In this document: positions 32,650 through 42,463 of the stretch, piece by piece
How positions within the stretch are numbered: position 1 is the first letter of the stretch
How the letters are laid out: every line of letters begins with the position of its first letter
Origin: Cudoniella acicularis
Taxonomy: Eukaryota > Ascomycota > Leotiomycetes > Helotiales > Helotiaceae
Assembly (NCBI GenBank): GCA_013054445.1
Contig: JAAMPI010000212.1
Coordinates: 1 to 51,642 of the forward strand
Direction: 5' to 3'
Length of the DNA stretch: 51,642 nucleotides
The notes under the pieces: model-generated
Databases searched by the model: none
Seen by the model: the letters and a program-made list of their open reading frames with translations, nothing else
What the model was told of the DNA's origin: nothing
Translations under genes and position numbers: made by a program

Positions 32650-34019
32650 GTGAGAAAGGATCTCCAGGGGACGAGGTGGCTGGGGAATATCTGCAGACTT
32701 GACAATTCACGGGATAAACCTTCTTGGTAAGATGAAGAGCATTCTGGAATTAGAAAAAGATGGAGAGTTTCACCACGATTCGTCTCAAGTGCGGAATGGC
32801 ATTACTAGTCTCCAATAAGAGAATATATTTGGGGGCTGAGATACCTAGCAGTAGGGGTCGCGCTTCCTGAGACTCAAAGGGTCAAGGGCGCAGAGGATAC
32901 CAAAATAATACATTCATCAAACTGCAGAAAACGTGCTTCAGGCTCCACTTTGGCATGTTATTCCGGCCTGTGGTGGCCAGTTAAATTCCAACAATCGGGA
33001 GGTGGTGAAGTGGTGTCTGCCGCTCGGGTTGGGGGCCACATCAAAGTCGGCCCAAACACCAACTTCCCGGCCAGCTGAACGACCTTCGACAAGATTCGCC
33101 ACACCCTGACCGAAAAGAGCCAGTTGAAGAATCCAACCCAGTCCTGACTGAAGCGTATCGCCTATTCAACATTTTCCTGCTAATGTTGTTCCAAAAGAGA
33201 AAATACATGTATGAGGTTCAACCCAAGCTCCAACCGAGGAACACCTGATACGTAAATGCAGCCCAGTCCAGGCCTGCAAAAAAGCAACACGTATTTTAAG
33301 CATAACTTTGGGACCGGTCAACAAATGCTAGGCCCAAAATAGTACATTTCATGCGGTCGCGGAGCTGCTGGACGACTTTAAGAGGCTGCTTTTACGAACG
33401 CTGCTGGAAGAACATGCAGCTAGGTAGGCTATTGCTATTTGCCTCTGGGCGCCGGCATCCCAGCCCAGCGGCCAGCTCACCGAACCACGCAACTGATCAA
33501 AGCAGCATTGCTTAGGGCTGCATGCGCACAGCGCAGAGCCCCTCCAGCCCCAGCTTCCTCAGCGGCACCGGTCTCACCCCTTAAGGCCGTGTCTGCTGGT
33601 AATTTAAATTTACAGGTGTGATTACGGAGCTCTGCAGGTCTTAGAAATCTCGTCCCCCTCCTCCAGTTGAAAGCCTCCTGCAACTTAAAACCGACCATCC
33701 CCGCTGCTCTGCTGACACCGACTTTTGTCTCTCCTCACACACGCCTCAGTTCCTCTTCCACTCACTTTGCTTATACTTGCCTATCTCATCGGTCTTGCTT
33801 CAGCCTTCCTTTCTGGAGATCTTTACTATCATCGTCGTCGCAAAGTGTTCAGAATTTCACCTACCGCAATCCTTATCGCCAAAAATCCTTCGCGGGGTCT
33901 TCCTGGCACAGACTGCGGGGTTTCGCCAGCCCTATAAGGCCTGATTCATTCTCAACCAACAAACTCCGTACCCTCCGTAGCCTTGTGTCGCCGTTCGGGT
34001 GTAGCAGAGATCCGCCAAG
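32650..34019. other. Large intergenic region with pyrimidine-rich leader
   Basis: About 1.37 kb between prefoldin 1 and the coiled-coil gene. 33440-33600 is GC-rich, with repeated CAGC/GCGC words, and 33640-33960 is strongly C/T-rich, as in long 5' leaders of highly expressed fungal genes. No coding segment is convincing. Confidence 0.5.
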
Positions 34020-35549
34020 ATGAGTTACATTTACGACGACGAAGAAAATATTGATATCCGCTTTCGTCGAGGTCGAGAATCACCCCTTCCAGTCGTGTAC
34101 CCAGAGCGTCGCTACCACCCCGCTCGCCCGTACTACGATGAACGACACTCAAGCAGCTACCTTGTTCCCGCAACCTCCGGCGGGATTCGAAGATCAAGGT
34201 CCACGGGTCATCGAGCAAGCCCTCCTCCTGCTCCCGTTATTATCAACAATCGAATAGATATCGACGATTATGAGGATCGTCGCACAGACCGCTATCTCCC
34301 AGTCGCTTCCCCTCCTCGTCGTCACCGCTCTCGTTCTCGCTCACACTCGAGAGTTTCTTCCAACTCATCAAGAGAAGACAGATATGAGATTGAGAGGATT
34401 CGTGAGCGCACCCGGCGCGAAGTCGAGCTTGACGTGCTGAGGGAACAGGAAATAAAGCAACGTGAGTTGGAGCGGACTAAAGAGGCCGCTCGGAGGGATG
34501 CGGAATTTGGGTTGTTGAGGAACCAAGAAGTGAAAGACCGCGAGTTGGAGCGGGTTCGGAGAGAAGCAGAATATGACTTGCTGAGGACCCAGGAACTGAA
34601 AGACCGCGAGTTGGAGAGAGCTAAAGAAATCGCTCGAAGAGAAGCAGAGATGGAAACGAGACGCGAGAGAGAATTCAAGAATTTGAAGGGCTATGAGTTA
34701 GAATTAGCCCGTGACAAGGCGAGGAGGGAGATCGAGGCGGAGATGTCAAGAGAGAGGGAACGCGCCAAGTATGAAGAAGAGAAAATTAGAGAGAAGGCAA
34801 GGAAGGAGATGGAGAAAGAGAAGGCTCGCGTGGACCAAGCCACGAAAGAAACCGAACTTGAGAAGACACGCCGAGAGCTCGCTGCATTCAAGCTTGAAAG
34901 AGAGAGAGCTGAGGAAGCGAAGCGCATTAAGGAAGAACTGGAGTTTAAGCGACTTCGCGAAGAGAAGTCTAGGGAAGAGGAGAGAAAGCGGTCCGAGAAA
35001 GAGGCCAAGGAAGCTGTCGAGGAATTCAAGAAGAAAGAAGCTGAGAGAGTTGCCAAGGAAAAGAAGGAGAGGGAGGAGAGGGACAAGGAGTATGAGAGGA
35101 GACTTGAGGATGATTTGCGCAGATCTGGATTGGATGAGAGGCAAATCTCTGTCATCACCAAGAAAGAGCCGCCCATCGATCCCAACCGCCCAACCTATAC
35201 CAGGATGTCGCGCAAGCACCTTTCTATCGAGACTCTCAACAAATATAGGATTGACTATGAGTTTGATGTGGTAAGAACAAATTCAACCCAGTTGATGAAA
35301 CACGCTAACCTTCCGCAGGACCCCGAGTTTGTGTTGATTAAACGTTGGGTTCCCGAATTCGAACAGGACTTCCTTTGGGCACACACACGTGAAATCAGAG
35401 AGCGCCGACAACCAATGATGCTTGGAATCGAAGGCAGAAAACACCACGGCGAAGCAGAGTTTGAATGGGTCCGGAAGAAGGAGCACCACAAGAGAAAGCC
35501 ATCCCCTTCACCGTTGCTGACATTCTTGGCTGGAGGCAAGCGATCATGA
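34020..35549 (+). CDS. Arg/Glu-rich coiled-coil protein with C-terminal DUF8035-like domain
   Basis: About 493 aa after removing a 48-nt intron (35271-35318; gtaaga...ccgcag). The N-terminal ~120 residues are Tyr/Arg/Ser-rich with an RS-like run (RRHRSRSRSHSRVSS), suggesting nuclear or RNA-linked location. Residues ~120-370 are one long charged helix with repeating units (see the repeat entry). The C-terminal ~110 residues are globular: PTYTRMSRKHLSIETLNKY, then DPEFVLIKRWVPEFEQDFLW, and EAEFEWVRKKEHHK. I recall this block as a conserved fungal domain of unknown function (DUF8035), but the name is from memory. The intron is a multiple of three without a stop, so retention would add 16 residues rather than truncate. 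Start: first ATG after a long C/T-rich leader. Confidence 0.85.
   Translation: MSYIYDDEENIDIRFRRGRESPLPVVYPERRYHPARPYYDERHSSSYLVPATSGGIRRSRSTGHRASPPPAPVIINNRIDIDDYEDRRTDRYLPVASPPRRHRSRSRSHSRVSSNSSREDRYEIERIRERTRREVELDVLREQEIKQRELERTKEAARRDAEFGLLRNQEVKDRELERVRREAEYDLLRTQELKDRELERAKEIARREAEMETRREREFKNLKGYELELARDKARREIEAEMSRERERAKYEEEKIREKARKEMEKEKARVDQATKETELEKTRRELAAFKLERERAEEAKRIKEELEFKRLREEKSREEERKRSEKEAKEAVEEFKKKEAERVAKEKKEREERDKEYERRLEDDLRRSGLDERQISVITKKEPPIDPNRPTYTRMSRKHLSIETLNKYRIDYEFDVVRTNSTQLMKHANLPQDPEFVLIKRWVPEFEQDFLWAHTREIRERRQPMMLGIEGRKHHGEAEFEWVRKKEHHKRKPSPSPLLTFLAGGKRS
34440..34660 (+). repeat. Intragenic ~30-codon repeat in the coiled-coil gene
   Basis: Three successive units share the core aaagaccgcgagttggag (first copy diverged: aagcaacgtgagttggag) and encode KxRELER...RR(D/E)AE(F/Y)(G/D)LLR(N/T)QE. 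The units are about 75-90 nt long and imperfect. This is tandem growth of a charged helix and explains the length of the rod. Confidence 0.75.
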
Positions 35550-36110
35550 GAGAAGAAACGGGCAATGAATTGTCGGCACCTCAATTTAAATATGGATGGA
35601 GTAATTGGGAGAATATGGGAGTTAACGACTTTATGATGCATATGGAATTTCAATATTTAATTTCGCAATATGAAATACCCACTCAAATATACAAGACAGT
35701 ATCTAAAACAATAAACATTCGCACAATTCTTCTTGCTCTGTGAACTGGCGCTAGGCTGCCAGCATCTGGGCACTTCCATGATTGAGGATACTGAGGTAAC
35801 TGGGGAGGTACTGTCATGAGGATACCTCGGACATTCTTGACAGCCTTCTGTGGCAAAAACACAGTTTCAGGAGGGCGCAACTGACTGCTCATGTGGATGA
35901 AAAAACGCATCATGACTCACTATCTGCCTGGCCGCCTGAAAGTTCAATATGCTTGATGAAACAGCAACGTAATACAGTAAGCCCCCAAAATGATACCAAA
36001 ATTTTGGCACCTGAATCGAGGCAAACAGGAAAAAGGTGTAATCTTCGCGGAATTTCCTGGTATGTAATAACTGAGTGGTATCTATTGTGCTTTTATACAA
36101 AGAGGTGGTT
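35550..36110. other. Convergent 3' intergenic region
   Basis: About 560 bp between the stops of the coiled-coil gene and HEM25. It is AT-rich near 35580-35720, with no coding signal; presumably both 3' UTRs. Confidence 0.5.
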
Positions 36111-37135
36111 TTACATTTCCTTACCTTGCGTTTCTGTCCACGCAAGCTCTGCCCTCCGAATTAGCTCTTCATACAGAGTCCATGCTAAGGCTGAGCTGAT
36201 AGCCTTGCGACCCATTCTTATGCCAAGGCCGTCGAGTAATGACTTGAAGCCGTCGTTCCGGACCATTAGTTTTGCCGCATGGACAATATTGTGATACTTC
36301 TGAGGCTCAAGTTGGATTCTCGTCTTGATGGTATCGAACGGGTTGGTGATAGCTGTAGCTAACCCAGCTGCTAATATGCCGGAGCCGAAGTTTATAGAGG
36401 CAGATGTTGACCCCGTCATACCCTCTGCCAGCTCCCCTGAGAGCGGTACCTTTTGTGATATTATGCTGAAGCGTTTCTTGAGCTGCTCGTAGAAGAGGAC
36501 ATAAAGACCTGCATATGGTGCATCTCGTATAGCAGTGGCCCCAAACCCAGAGAAGAATCCTTTTAAGCCTTCTGTCTTGAGAATGTCTCTTCCAGCACCA
36601 GCAATTGATTTGTATGCAAAGAGGTTTGATTCATATCGGACTTTTATTATCGTCATAGGCATCAGTATAAACCCTGCAGAAGCTCGAGCTATAGCGCCGG
36701 TCGTGAGATTTGCAAAATTCGAGAGCTTAGGTAGAGAGGAGGAGTGACTTGTTTTCGCATTTTTGTCCAAGGCCCCAATGGAAGCAAGGAGATTCGAACG
36801 CGAGACATTTTGACGGAGGGCATTGAGCGTTGTAAAATATATCGCAGATCCAAACCCGGTTCGCAGGGCCGAAGGTAGGGTTCCACGCCAGAAGGATAAG
36901 ATCGAGGTAGAGGATTTTGAGATTTCGCGGATAGTCACAAGCAGAGAACTGTGACCCGACTGCTGTACTCGCGTTTTCAAAAGGTCTGCTGGTTGTAGAA
37001 GAACCGCCGAAAATACGCCTGATCCAAGTCCAGCAAGAAAGTGGAACGCTTCACAAAAATCAGCATCAGCTAGGGTCAACTTGCAGAAAGAAGCTCACAA
37101 GACGACGATTTTCCAGCTTTGCCGCCATTTGACAT
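36111..37135 (-). CDS. HEM25: Mitochondrial glycine transporter, SLC25A38/Hem25 family
   Basis: Inner-membrane carrier that imports glycine for 5-aminolevulinate and heme synthesis. Exons 37135-37099 and 37048-36111 give 324 aa. It starts [20 protein letters not shown]. The three mitochondrial-carrier repeats are visible by their signatures: [14 protein letters not shown] in repeat 1, [13 protein letters not shown] in repeat 2 (diverged Px[DE]xx[KR]) and [13 protein letters not shown] in repeat 3. Matching matrix-gate partners include [20 protein letters not shown] and [20 protein letters not shown]. The diverged second signature and the RDAPYAGLY segment are characteristic of SLC25A38/Hem25 rather than other carriers. 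It is divergent from NIT2 over 506 bp. Confidence 0.92.
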
Positions 37136-37641
37136 TTCGTACTCTATCAGAGTATCATTATGTGGGAGAAGATTTGTAAAGTTCCTGATGCTATATGGTC
37201 ATAGCTTTTGTTTGCTGGTAGATCGTGCCTTTGTGGTTGATGAAGCCGAAAATGACATCCTCGGCGAGAATTTCTGATCCAAACGTCATCGTACGGCACC
37301 ATCATGCGAACCACTTTGCCGGGCAAGCACGACGCGTGCGCGCGTCTTCACACCATCACCTACTAATCAAACCAATTTAAACCAAGCACGATAGCTACTT
37401 GCTATCTAGGTAGGTATCGTTGGTTTCGCAAGTAAACATTCATCTTATTTCGAATAAGTGTTCCCTCGAATTCCTCCTTCTCAGTAATCCCGTAGGGGAG
37501 GCATATGCAATCAAGCTTCCCCTCCTTATTCGCAGATTGTATTTTGACCTTCGTTAGACCTTATCTTGAAAATTCATTGGCCCCTAACTTCCCCTTTACC
37601 CCTCTTTTCTCCAATTTCCTTTCCCAGAGAAAGTCGCAGTA
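37136..37641. promoter_or_regulatory. Divergent promoter, HEM25 / NIT2
   Basis: 506 bp between the two start codons. It contains an interrupted repeat of agctacttgctatctaggtaggtat near 37390-37415 and CT-rich leader sequence before NIT2. No specific factor site is certain. Confidence 0.5.
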
Positions 37642-38669
37642 ATGGCGATAGCAGTAAGCCTTCAGCTACCTTGCACTTTTACGCTGCGTTCTAAGATGTC
37701 TATCAGGCTGTCGGCCAACTATGTTCAACCTCCTCTATGAGCAATAATTTAGCTCTCTGCAAAATTTTGATTCGTGATGCTGTTGATGCTGGAGCCAAAG
37801 TATGTCTGCCCTTTTTGTGTTTGGCTTGTGCTCACAAAAACAGGCTCTCTTTCTCCCCGAGGCTACTGATTATATCGCATCCAATGCCACCGAATCAATC
37901 ACTCTCGCCAGACCTATGGACAAAAGTCCCTTCGTCTTAGGACTTCAGCAAGCTGCAAAGGAGTCTTCTTTGGCCGTAAACGTCGGCATTCACGTTCCAA
38001 GCCAGGGCGGAAAGATATGTAACAGGAGCGTTTGGATCAATGAAAAGGGCGATATTGAGTCATACTACGATAAACTCCATCTATTTGATTATGGAGCTTT
38101 GAGAGAGAGCAATAGTGTACAGGCAGGGAAAGAAATCGTTCCTCCCATCGAGACAGCACTTGGACGTGTGGGGTTGATGATATGTTTTGATGTGAGTTGA
38201 TAATTATCTCCGATATCGCATCACCCACATCTAAGGATTAATTGATGTATTTTGATATAGCTACGATTTCCAGAGATCAGCTTAGCACTCAAGCGGCAGG
38301 ATTCTGACATTATTACATATCCTTCCGCATTTACCGTACCAACCGGTAAAGCCCATTGGGAGACTCTACTGAGAGCTAGAGCTATTGAAACTCAAGCTTA
38401 TGTCATTGCGGCTGCCCAAATTGGACCACACAATCTCAAGAGAATGAGCTACGGTCACTCAATGGTGGTTGATCCTTGGGGGAAAGTACTGCTTGATTTG
38501 CCAGGAGAGGGTACAGCGCCGGAAATTGGCCTAGTGGATATCGATTTGAAGTATAGGGAGAAGATCAAGACCCAAATGCCACTGTTGAGAAGAACGTGAG
38601 TTTGTACTCTTCTAACTGCTTGTTGTGAGACTGAAATATCATTGCAGAGATGTATACCCAGAAGTATGA
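37642..38669 (+). CDS. NIT2: Nit2-type amidase (nitrilase superfamily)
   Basis: Carbon-nitrogen hydrolase of the Nit branch, which repairs or disposes of dead-end amides such as deaminated glutathione. Five exons (37642-37653, 37707-37799, 37844-38191, 38261-38595, 38648-38669) give 269 aa. The first coding exon is only 12 nt (MAIA), spliced to AVGQLCSTSSMSNNLALCKI. The catalytic triad is complete: Glu41 in LPEATDY, Lys112 in YYDKLHLF and Cys149 in MICFD|LRFPEISLALKR, the cysteine lying just before an intron. Later motifs YPSAFTVPTGKAHWE, RARAIETQAYVIAAAQ and YGHSMVVDPWG are as in yeast Nit2. It ends LLRRTDVYPEV, the usual terminus. Cytosolic or mitochondrial location cannot be decided here. 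Confidence 0.95.
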
Positions 38670-38994
38670 ATGAAGAAGGGTTGGCACGGGTCAGTAGAAG
38701 GAAGGCGCTTTTGGGATGATTAAGATGTAGCAATTCTTCGATACGAACCTCTATCCCTCCCTTTTCCATTTATTTCCCCAACGCCTACGATGCATAGTAG
38801 TTGAGGTATGCAATGCTCGCTAATTGTTGAACCCATTGTGGTGTGCCAGCGCAAATAAGGACGCACAGTTTTGTCTCGTCTCATCTCATCTCATGTCGTC
38901 TCAACTCGTTTGGTCACCACTCAGTCTATAGGTAACACCGCCATTTCGTCTTAGCTCACTTATCGTTTTTCCCAAGCCAGCAGCTCCCAGACTA
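38670..38994. other. Convergent 3' intergenic region with a TCTCA microsatellite
   Basis: 325 bp between the stops of NIT2 and OPI3. At ~38873-38908 there is a degenerate pentanucleotide run (gtctcgtctcatctcatctc, then atgtcgtctcaactcg), a simple-sequence repeat. Confidence 0.65.
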
Positions 38995-39779
38995 CTATGC
39001 TTTCTTGCCCCCCTTCTTCTGATCCTTCTCCCGCTTGGCATAGATGCCAGCAGTGAACGGGTCCTCGAATCTGAGTGCAATCATATAAACCACCAAAACC
39101 TCAGCCGTCAATAAAATACCAGCCGGCTTCCCAAACAGTATTGCCGTACCCAGGAAGCTCATCGTAGAACCGTAGTACATCGGCGCACTACAGATGTTGA
39201 AGGGGAAGCCCATAACCATCTTATCCATCAAAATGCCAAAGTAATCACCCAAGTATGTACCCGTAACCCCCAATGCCCACATGGAAGACAGGACAAGGAC
39301 ATTTCCGGTAGCAAGAAGAGCGTATGCGATGTATGATGCGAGAGGGTTTTCGAGGGCGGGGTGGGAAGGTTGGGCACGGAGAGCACGTTCGTAGAGGAAA
39401 TCACGGAAGATTCCAAGAGAGAAAATGGCTACTGCCAGGCCGTAGCAGGCATTTCGTGAATTGCCACCTGCGAGCTTTGTGAGGACTTTGTTATGGTATT
39501 CTGAGAATGGTATTAGCATGGTAGAGTTGGGCAGCAGCTTTGCTTCTCGTACCTTGGCGCGCAATAGTGCTGTAGGAGTGTCAGCTAATGGAGACTTAAA
39601 GGACACGAGACAGAAAGCTTACTTCCAGAATATGGGGTTGAATGCAATTGATGCCGCCGCAACTAAAAAAAAAATGGATGAGCTTCAACTTCCCCCAGGT
39701 TCGGAGGTTTGCGCATACTTGCGAGACTTCTCTGATCAAAATCTACCAGACCTTTGCTGGATCCTAGGAAGGTAGTCAT
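38995..39779 (-). CDS. OPI3: Phospholipid methyltransferase Opi3 (class III PEMT)
   Basis: ER-membrane enzyme that carries out the last two methylations from phosphatidyl-monomethylethanolamine to phosphatidylcholine using AdoMet. About 205 aa in four exons. It starts MTTFLGSSKGLVDFDQRSLA (ATG 39779), then VAAASIAFNPIFWN, NTIARQE and YHNKVLTKLAGGNSRNACYG across short introns, followed by four hydrophobic segments. Diagnostic motifs are MWALGVTGTYLGDYFGI with MGFPFN (AdoMet-binding GxG-type region) and NPLASYIAYALLATGN. The second AdoMet motif appears as RFEDPFTAGIYAKRE. The basic tail KREKDQKKGGKKA resembles an ER-retention KKxx-like end. A poly-A run (ten A on the plus strand at ~39665) lies in one intron's polypyrimidine tract. 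Confidence 0.93.
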
Positions 39780-40149
39780 TTTTGGCTGATGGCCTAGAAG
39801 AGTATTGCTTATTAAAGAAGTATTTGGGCGAGTGAAGAGTTGCTGTTGTTCTGACTCCTTGTGTAAATGGTTAAATTGAGCGAATCACGAGCAATTTTTG
39901 AGAACCGATGACGCTGAAGCGAGATCGGAGGAGAGCTGTGCTTCTTGAGTAAATCAACTTAGTAGCATTGATAAATATAAAATTCAAACAACTTTTGAAT
40001 ACGTATTGCGTAGAAATAGTTTATGTGCTCTTGAGACTATCTTCATGGTGAGAATGTCAACAACGCCTTTGATAGTTTACACCTGGACCCTGGATATCTT
40101 TGTAAAACCCCTTCCCACATACGCTTTAATTTAAATTCGAAATGATGAA
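39780..40149. other. Intergenic between OPI3 start and RXT2 3' end
   Basis: 370 bp. It presumably holds the OPI3 promoter. I looked for a CATGTGAAAT-type inositol/choline element and did not find a convincing copy. Confidence 0.45.
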
Positions 40150-41859
40150 TTACTGTCGCCTACTCCTCGTCTTCTTTGCGGTAGTGGCAGCATCTTCTTC
40201 TTCTTCGTCTTGACCCTTTTTAAGATCTTCATCCAAGCCCCATTCTCCCTTGTCATACCAGTCCTCGCCATCAGACATGTCCCGGTTGACCCCAACATGG
40301 GCCTCTGCTTTCGCCCATTTCAGGACCAATTTACGGTATCGGTCTGCTCTCAGGAGGCCTTCATATATTTTTTGCGCTCCGCGACAAACTTCCTCCTGTT
40401 TCTGTATATACAGTTGGAGTAGTCGTCGAGTCTCCTCGGCCTCAGGCTGCGGTAAGCCTACATCTCGGTCTGGATGAGACGTTATTGGTGCAAGGAAATA
40501 AGGATGTATGAATGTGTCGTTATTGAACTCAGGAGTGGCCGATCTCGTCCTGCTCGACGCAGTATTGTCGGACGCTGCTTGTGCTTGAGCTCGAGTCCTC
40601 ATTCGGCGAGGGGCTGCATTATCGCCCAGTTCCTCCATACTTCCCACGACGTCTAGTTCTGTAATTTCGTCGACGGCCATTCCTTGATTTTCTGATGACT
40701 CGCCTGACGGAGGTTTCACCGCACCGCCCATTTCCACATTCTCTTCCGTAGCCGGCTCGAAATCATTCCTTAACGGAATTCTAGCACCGTTTTTCAGAGC
40801 CAAATTATCGTGAGATTCAGTAGAGTTTCTCGGCTCGATGGTCTTGTTCGTCTCGGTTTGTCCAGTACTCTCCTTTCCAATCGTGCCGTTTCGCGCTTGC
40901 GCAAGCTCATCACCATTTTCTATTGGGTTCGAGGTGGCCGATTGCATGGTATTTTGGGGAGGTTCCGATATATGCCCCTCCGAATTTAACAGATTTGGAG
41001 GTTGTTCTGCATCGTCCGACACCAGTGTTCCCGTAGAGGCTTGATCTGCATCATCTTTCACCTGGAGTCTTCCGAGCATAGTTGCTCGATTCTTGTCCCG
41101 AACGTCGAGGAACAGAGCGATGTCATTGTCGGTTACCAAGCTCTCACAAGGTATCCAGGTATTATCTCCGCTCAGTCTCGTTAATAAGTGCTTGATTCTC
41201 CACAGAGACGCCTTCTCTTTTTGTACCATTTCCCTGGCATTTTGGGTGAGTTCGGTCAGTGTTCTCGAAGTGAAAGGTTTCGATAGAGTAAGATGATCGG
41301 GCAAATCGGAAGCGGCTGTCAGTGGCATGAGAAGTTCTGCAGCGTGACTGTTAGAGATATCCCTAAAGTCTATAAAGAGTCCTTACGATCAATCTTCACA
41401 TCCGCGTATGGGTCAAATTCAGCGGCAGAAGTCATTGCAATTTGTGCTCTTTCATCATCGTCATCACTGTCAACCTCGTAACCCTCCTCATCGATCAGTG
41501 GTGGGTTTTGACTGATAATATCTCGGTAGAAGCCTGCATGTTCGATTTTCTTGTTTTGTATTAGCTTTAGGTATGAAAATCGCATTCGCCCATGTTTTCC
41601 ACTCACCCTTTTGTAGACATTTGGGCCTGTTGGCGGAGCTAATTGACCTTCGTGAACAAATCGTGCCTTCTTCCTCAACTTATTCCCTCGATTCGTCAAT
41701 TGCTCGATGGAACTGTCGGATTCCGAATCTGCATTATAGTTACTCAGCAGTTGATCAAGGCGCGGATGGGGGGAACTGTAGCTTACCGTATAATTTCCTC
41801 TTAATGGCCTTTTTCATGCCAGCGATTGTCTCGGCGAAGATCGCAGCTTGGGAAGCCAT
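40150..41859 (-). CDS. RXT2: RXT2-like subunit of the Rpd3L histone deacetylase complex
   Basis: Nuclear chromatin regulator, about 505 aa, four exons. Exon 1 (from ATG 41859) encodes MASQAAIFAETIAGMKKAIK and the next opens DSESDSSIEQLTNRGNKLRK, then KARFVHEGQL, the signature of the RXT2 N-terminal domain. It continues YKRAFYRDIISQNPPLIDEE, an acidic run (EVDSDDDDERAQ) and, after another intron, LLMPLTAASDLPDHLTLSKP and WRIKHLLTRLSGDNTWIPCE. The middle ~180 residues are disordered and Asn/Glu/Ser-rich. A C-terminal helical segment (EAEETRRLLQLYIQKQEEVC) precedes an acidic/basic tail, EEEEDAATTAKKTRSRRQ. Assignment rests on the N-terminal domain; the C-terminus is poorly conserved in the family. 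It is divergent from TRAPPC11 over 604 bp. Confidence 0.88.
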
Positions 41860-42463
41860 GGTAGACAACAAAATGTAAAGGAACGGCGAGTAGCAATATA
41901 GAAGCTTTAGTAGTCTATGAAAAATTCCTAGGAAGGTTCGAAGGTAGAAGGGAGTTTCGCGATCGCATGCAGCTCTCCGACTGAGCTTAGGCGTGTGAGT
42001 GTCACTGAACCTGGAGAGATGTTGGCATTCGAAGTGCAAAGGTGTCCCGGGAGGTCGTTAACAATAAGTTCGAGTCGCATTTGTACGAAGGCAACTGCGC
42101 AGTAATATGTGTGAAGTCTCTGGGTTCGTTCTCATGAAAAAGGGTGAGGGGAGACACAACTCGTCCCAAGGCTGCCGGGCGGTGGGCCAATCGCCGACAC
42201 ACTAGCAGGGGATGGAGGGATAGCGCGACGAGGCTTTGAGAAACTACCTCCACCAAATATGCAGAGTACCAGTGTATCGGCCAAGATAAATCATTCAAAT
42301 CTCCCACATCTGCAGACAATCTGGGCACAGATGAACGTTCTTTTGGATTGAGCGCAAATACTCCAGCTTAATTTGTCTTTCGAAATCGCGCATCTACGAT
42401 CTCGACACCGACACAAACGACGCCGAGACATTTTGCATATGGAGTATCCAGAATCATATTGCC
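41860..42463. promoter_or_regulatory. Divergent promoter, RXT2 / TRAPPC11
   Basis: 604 bp separating two start codons. The composition is mixed, with a GC-richer centre near 42150-42200. No reliable factor site identified. Confidence 0.45.

Noticed and set aside
34691..35219. Long antisense and alternative-frame open frames in the coiled-coil gene
   Set aside because: They mirror the repetitive Glu/Lys/Arg codons of the real gene (Ser/Leu/Phe-rich translations) and are typical shadows.
38873..38908. TCTCA-rich run considered as a regulatory element
   Set aside because: Best explained as a degenerate microsatellite in a convergent 3' region.
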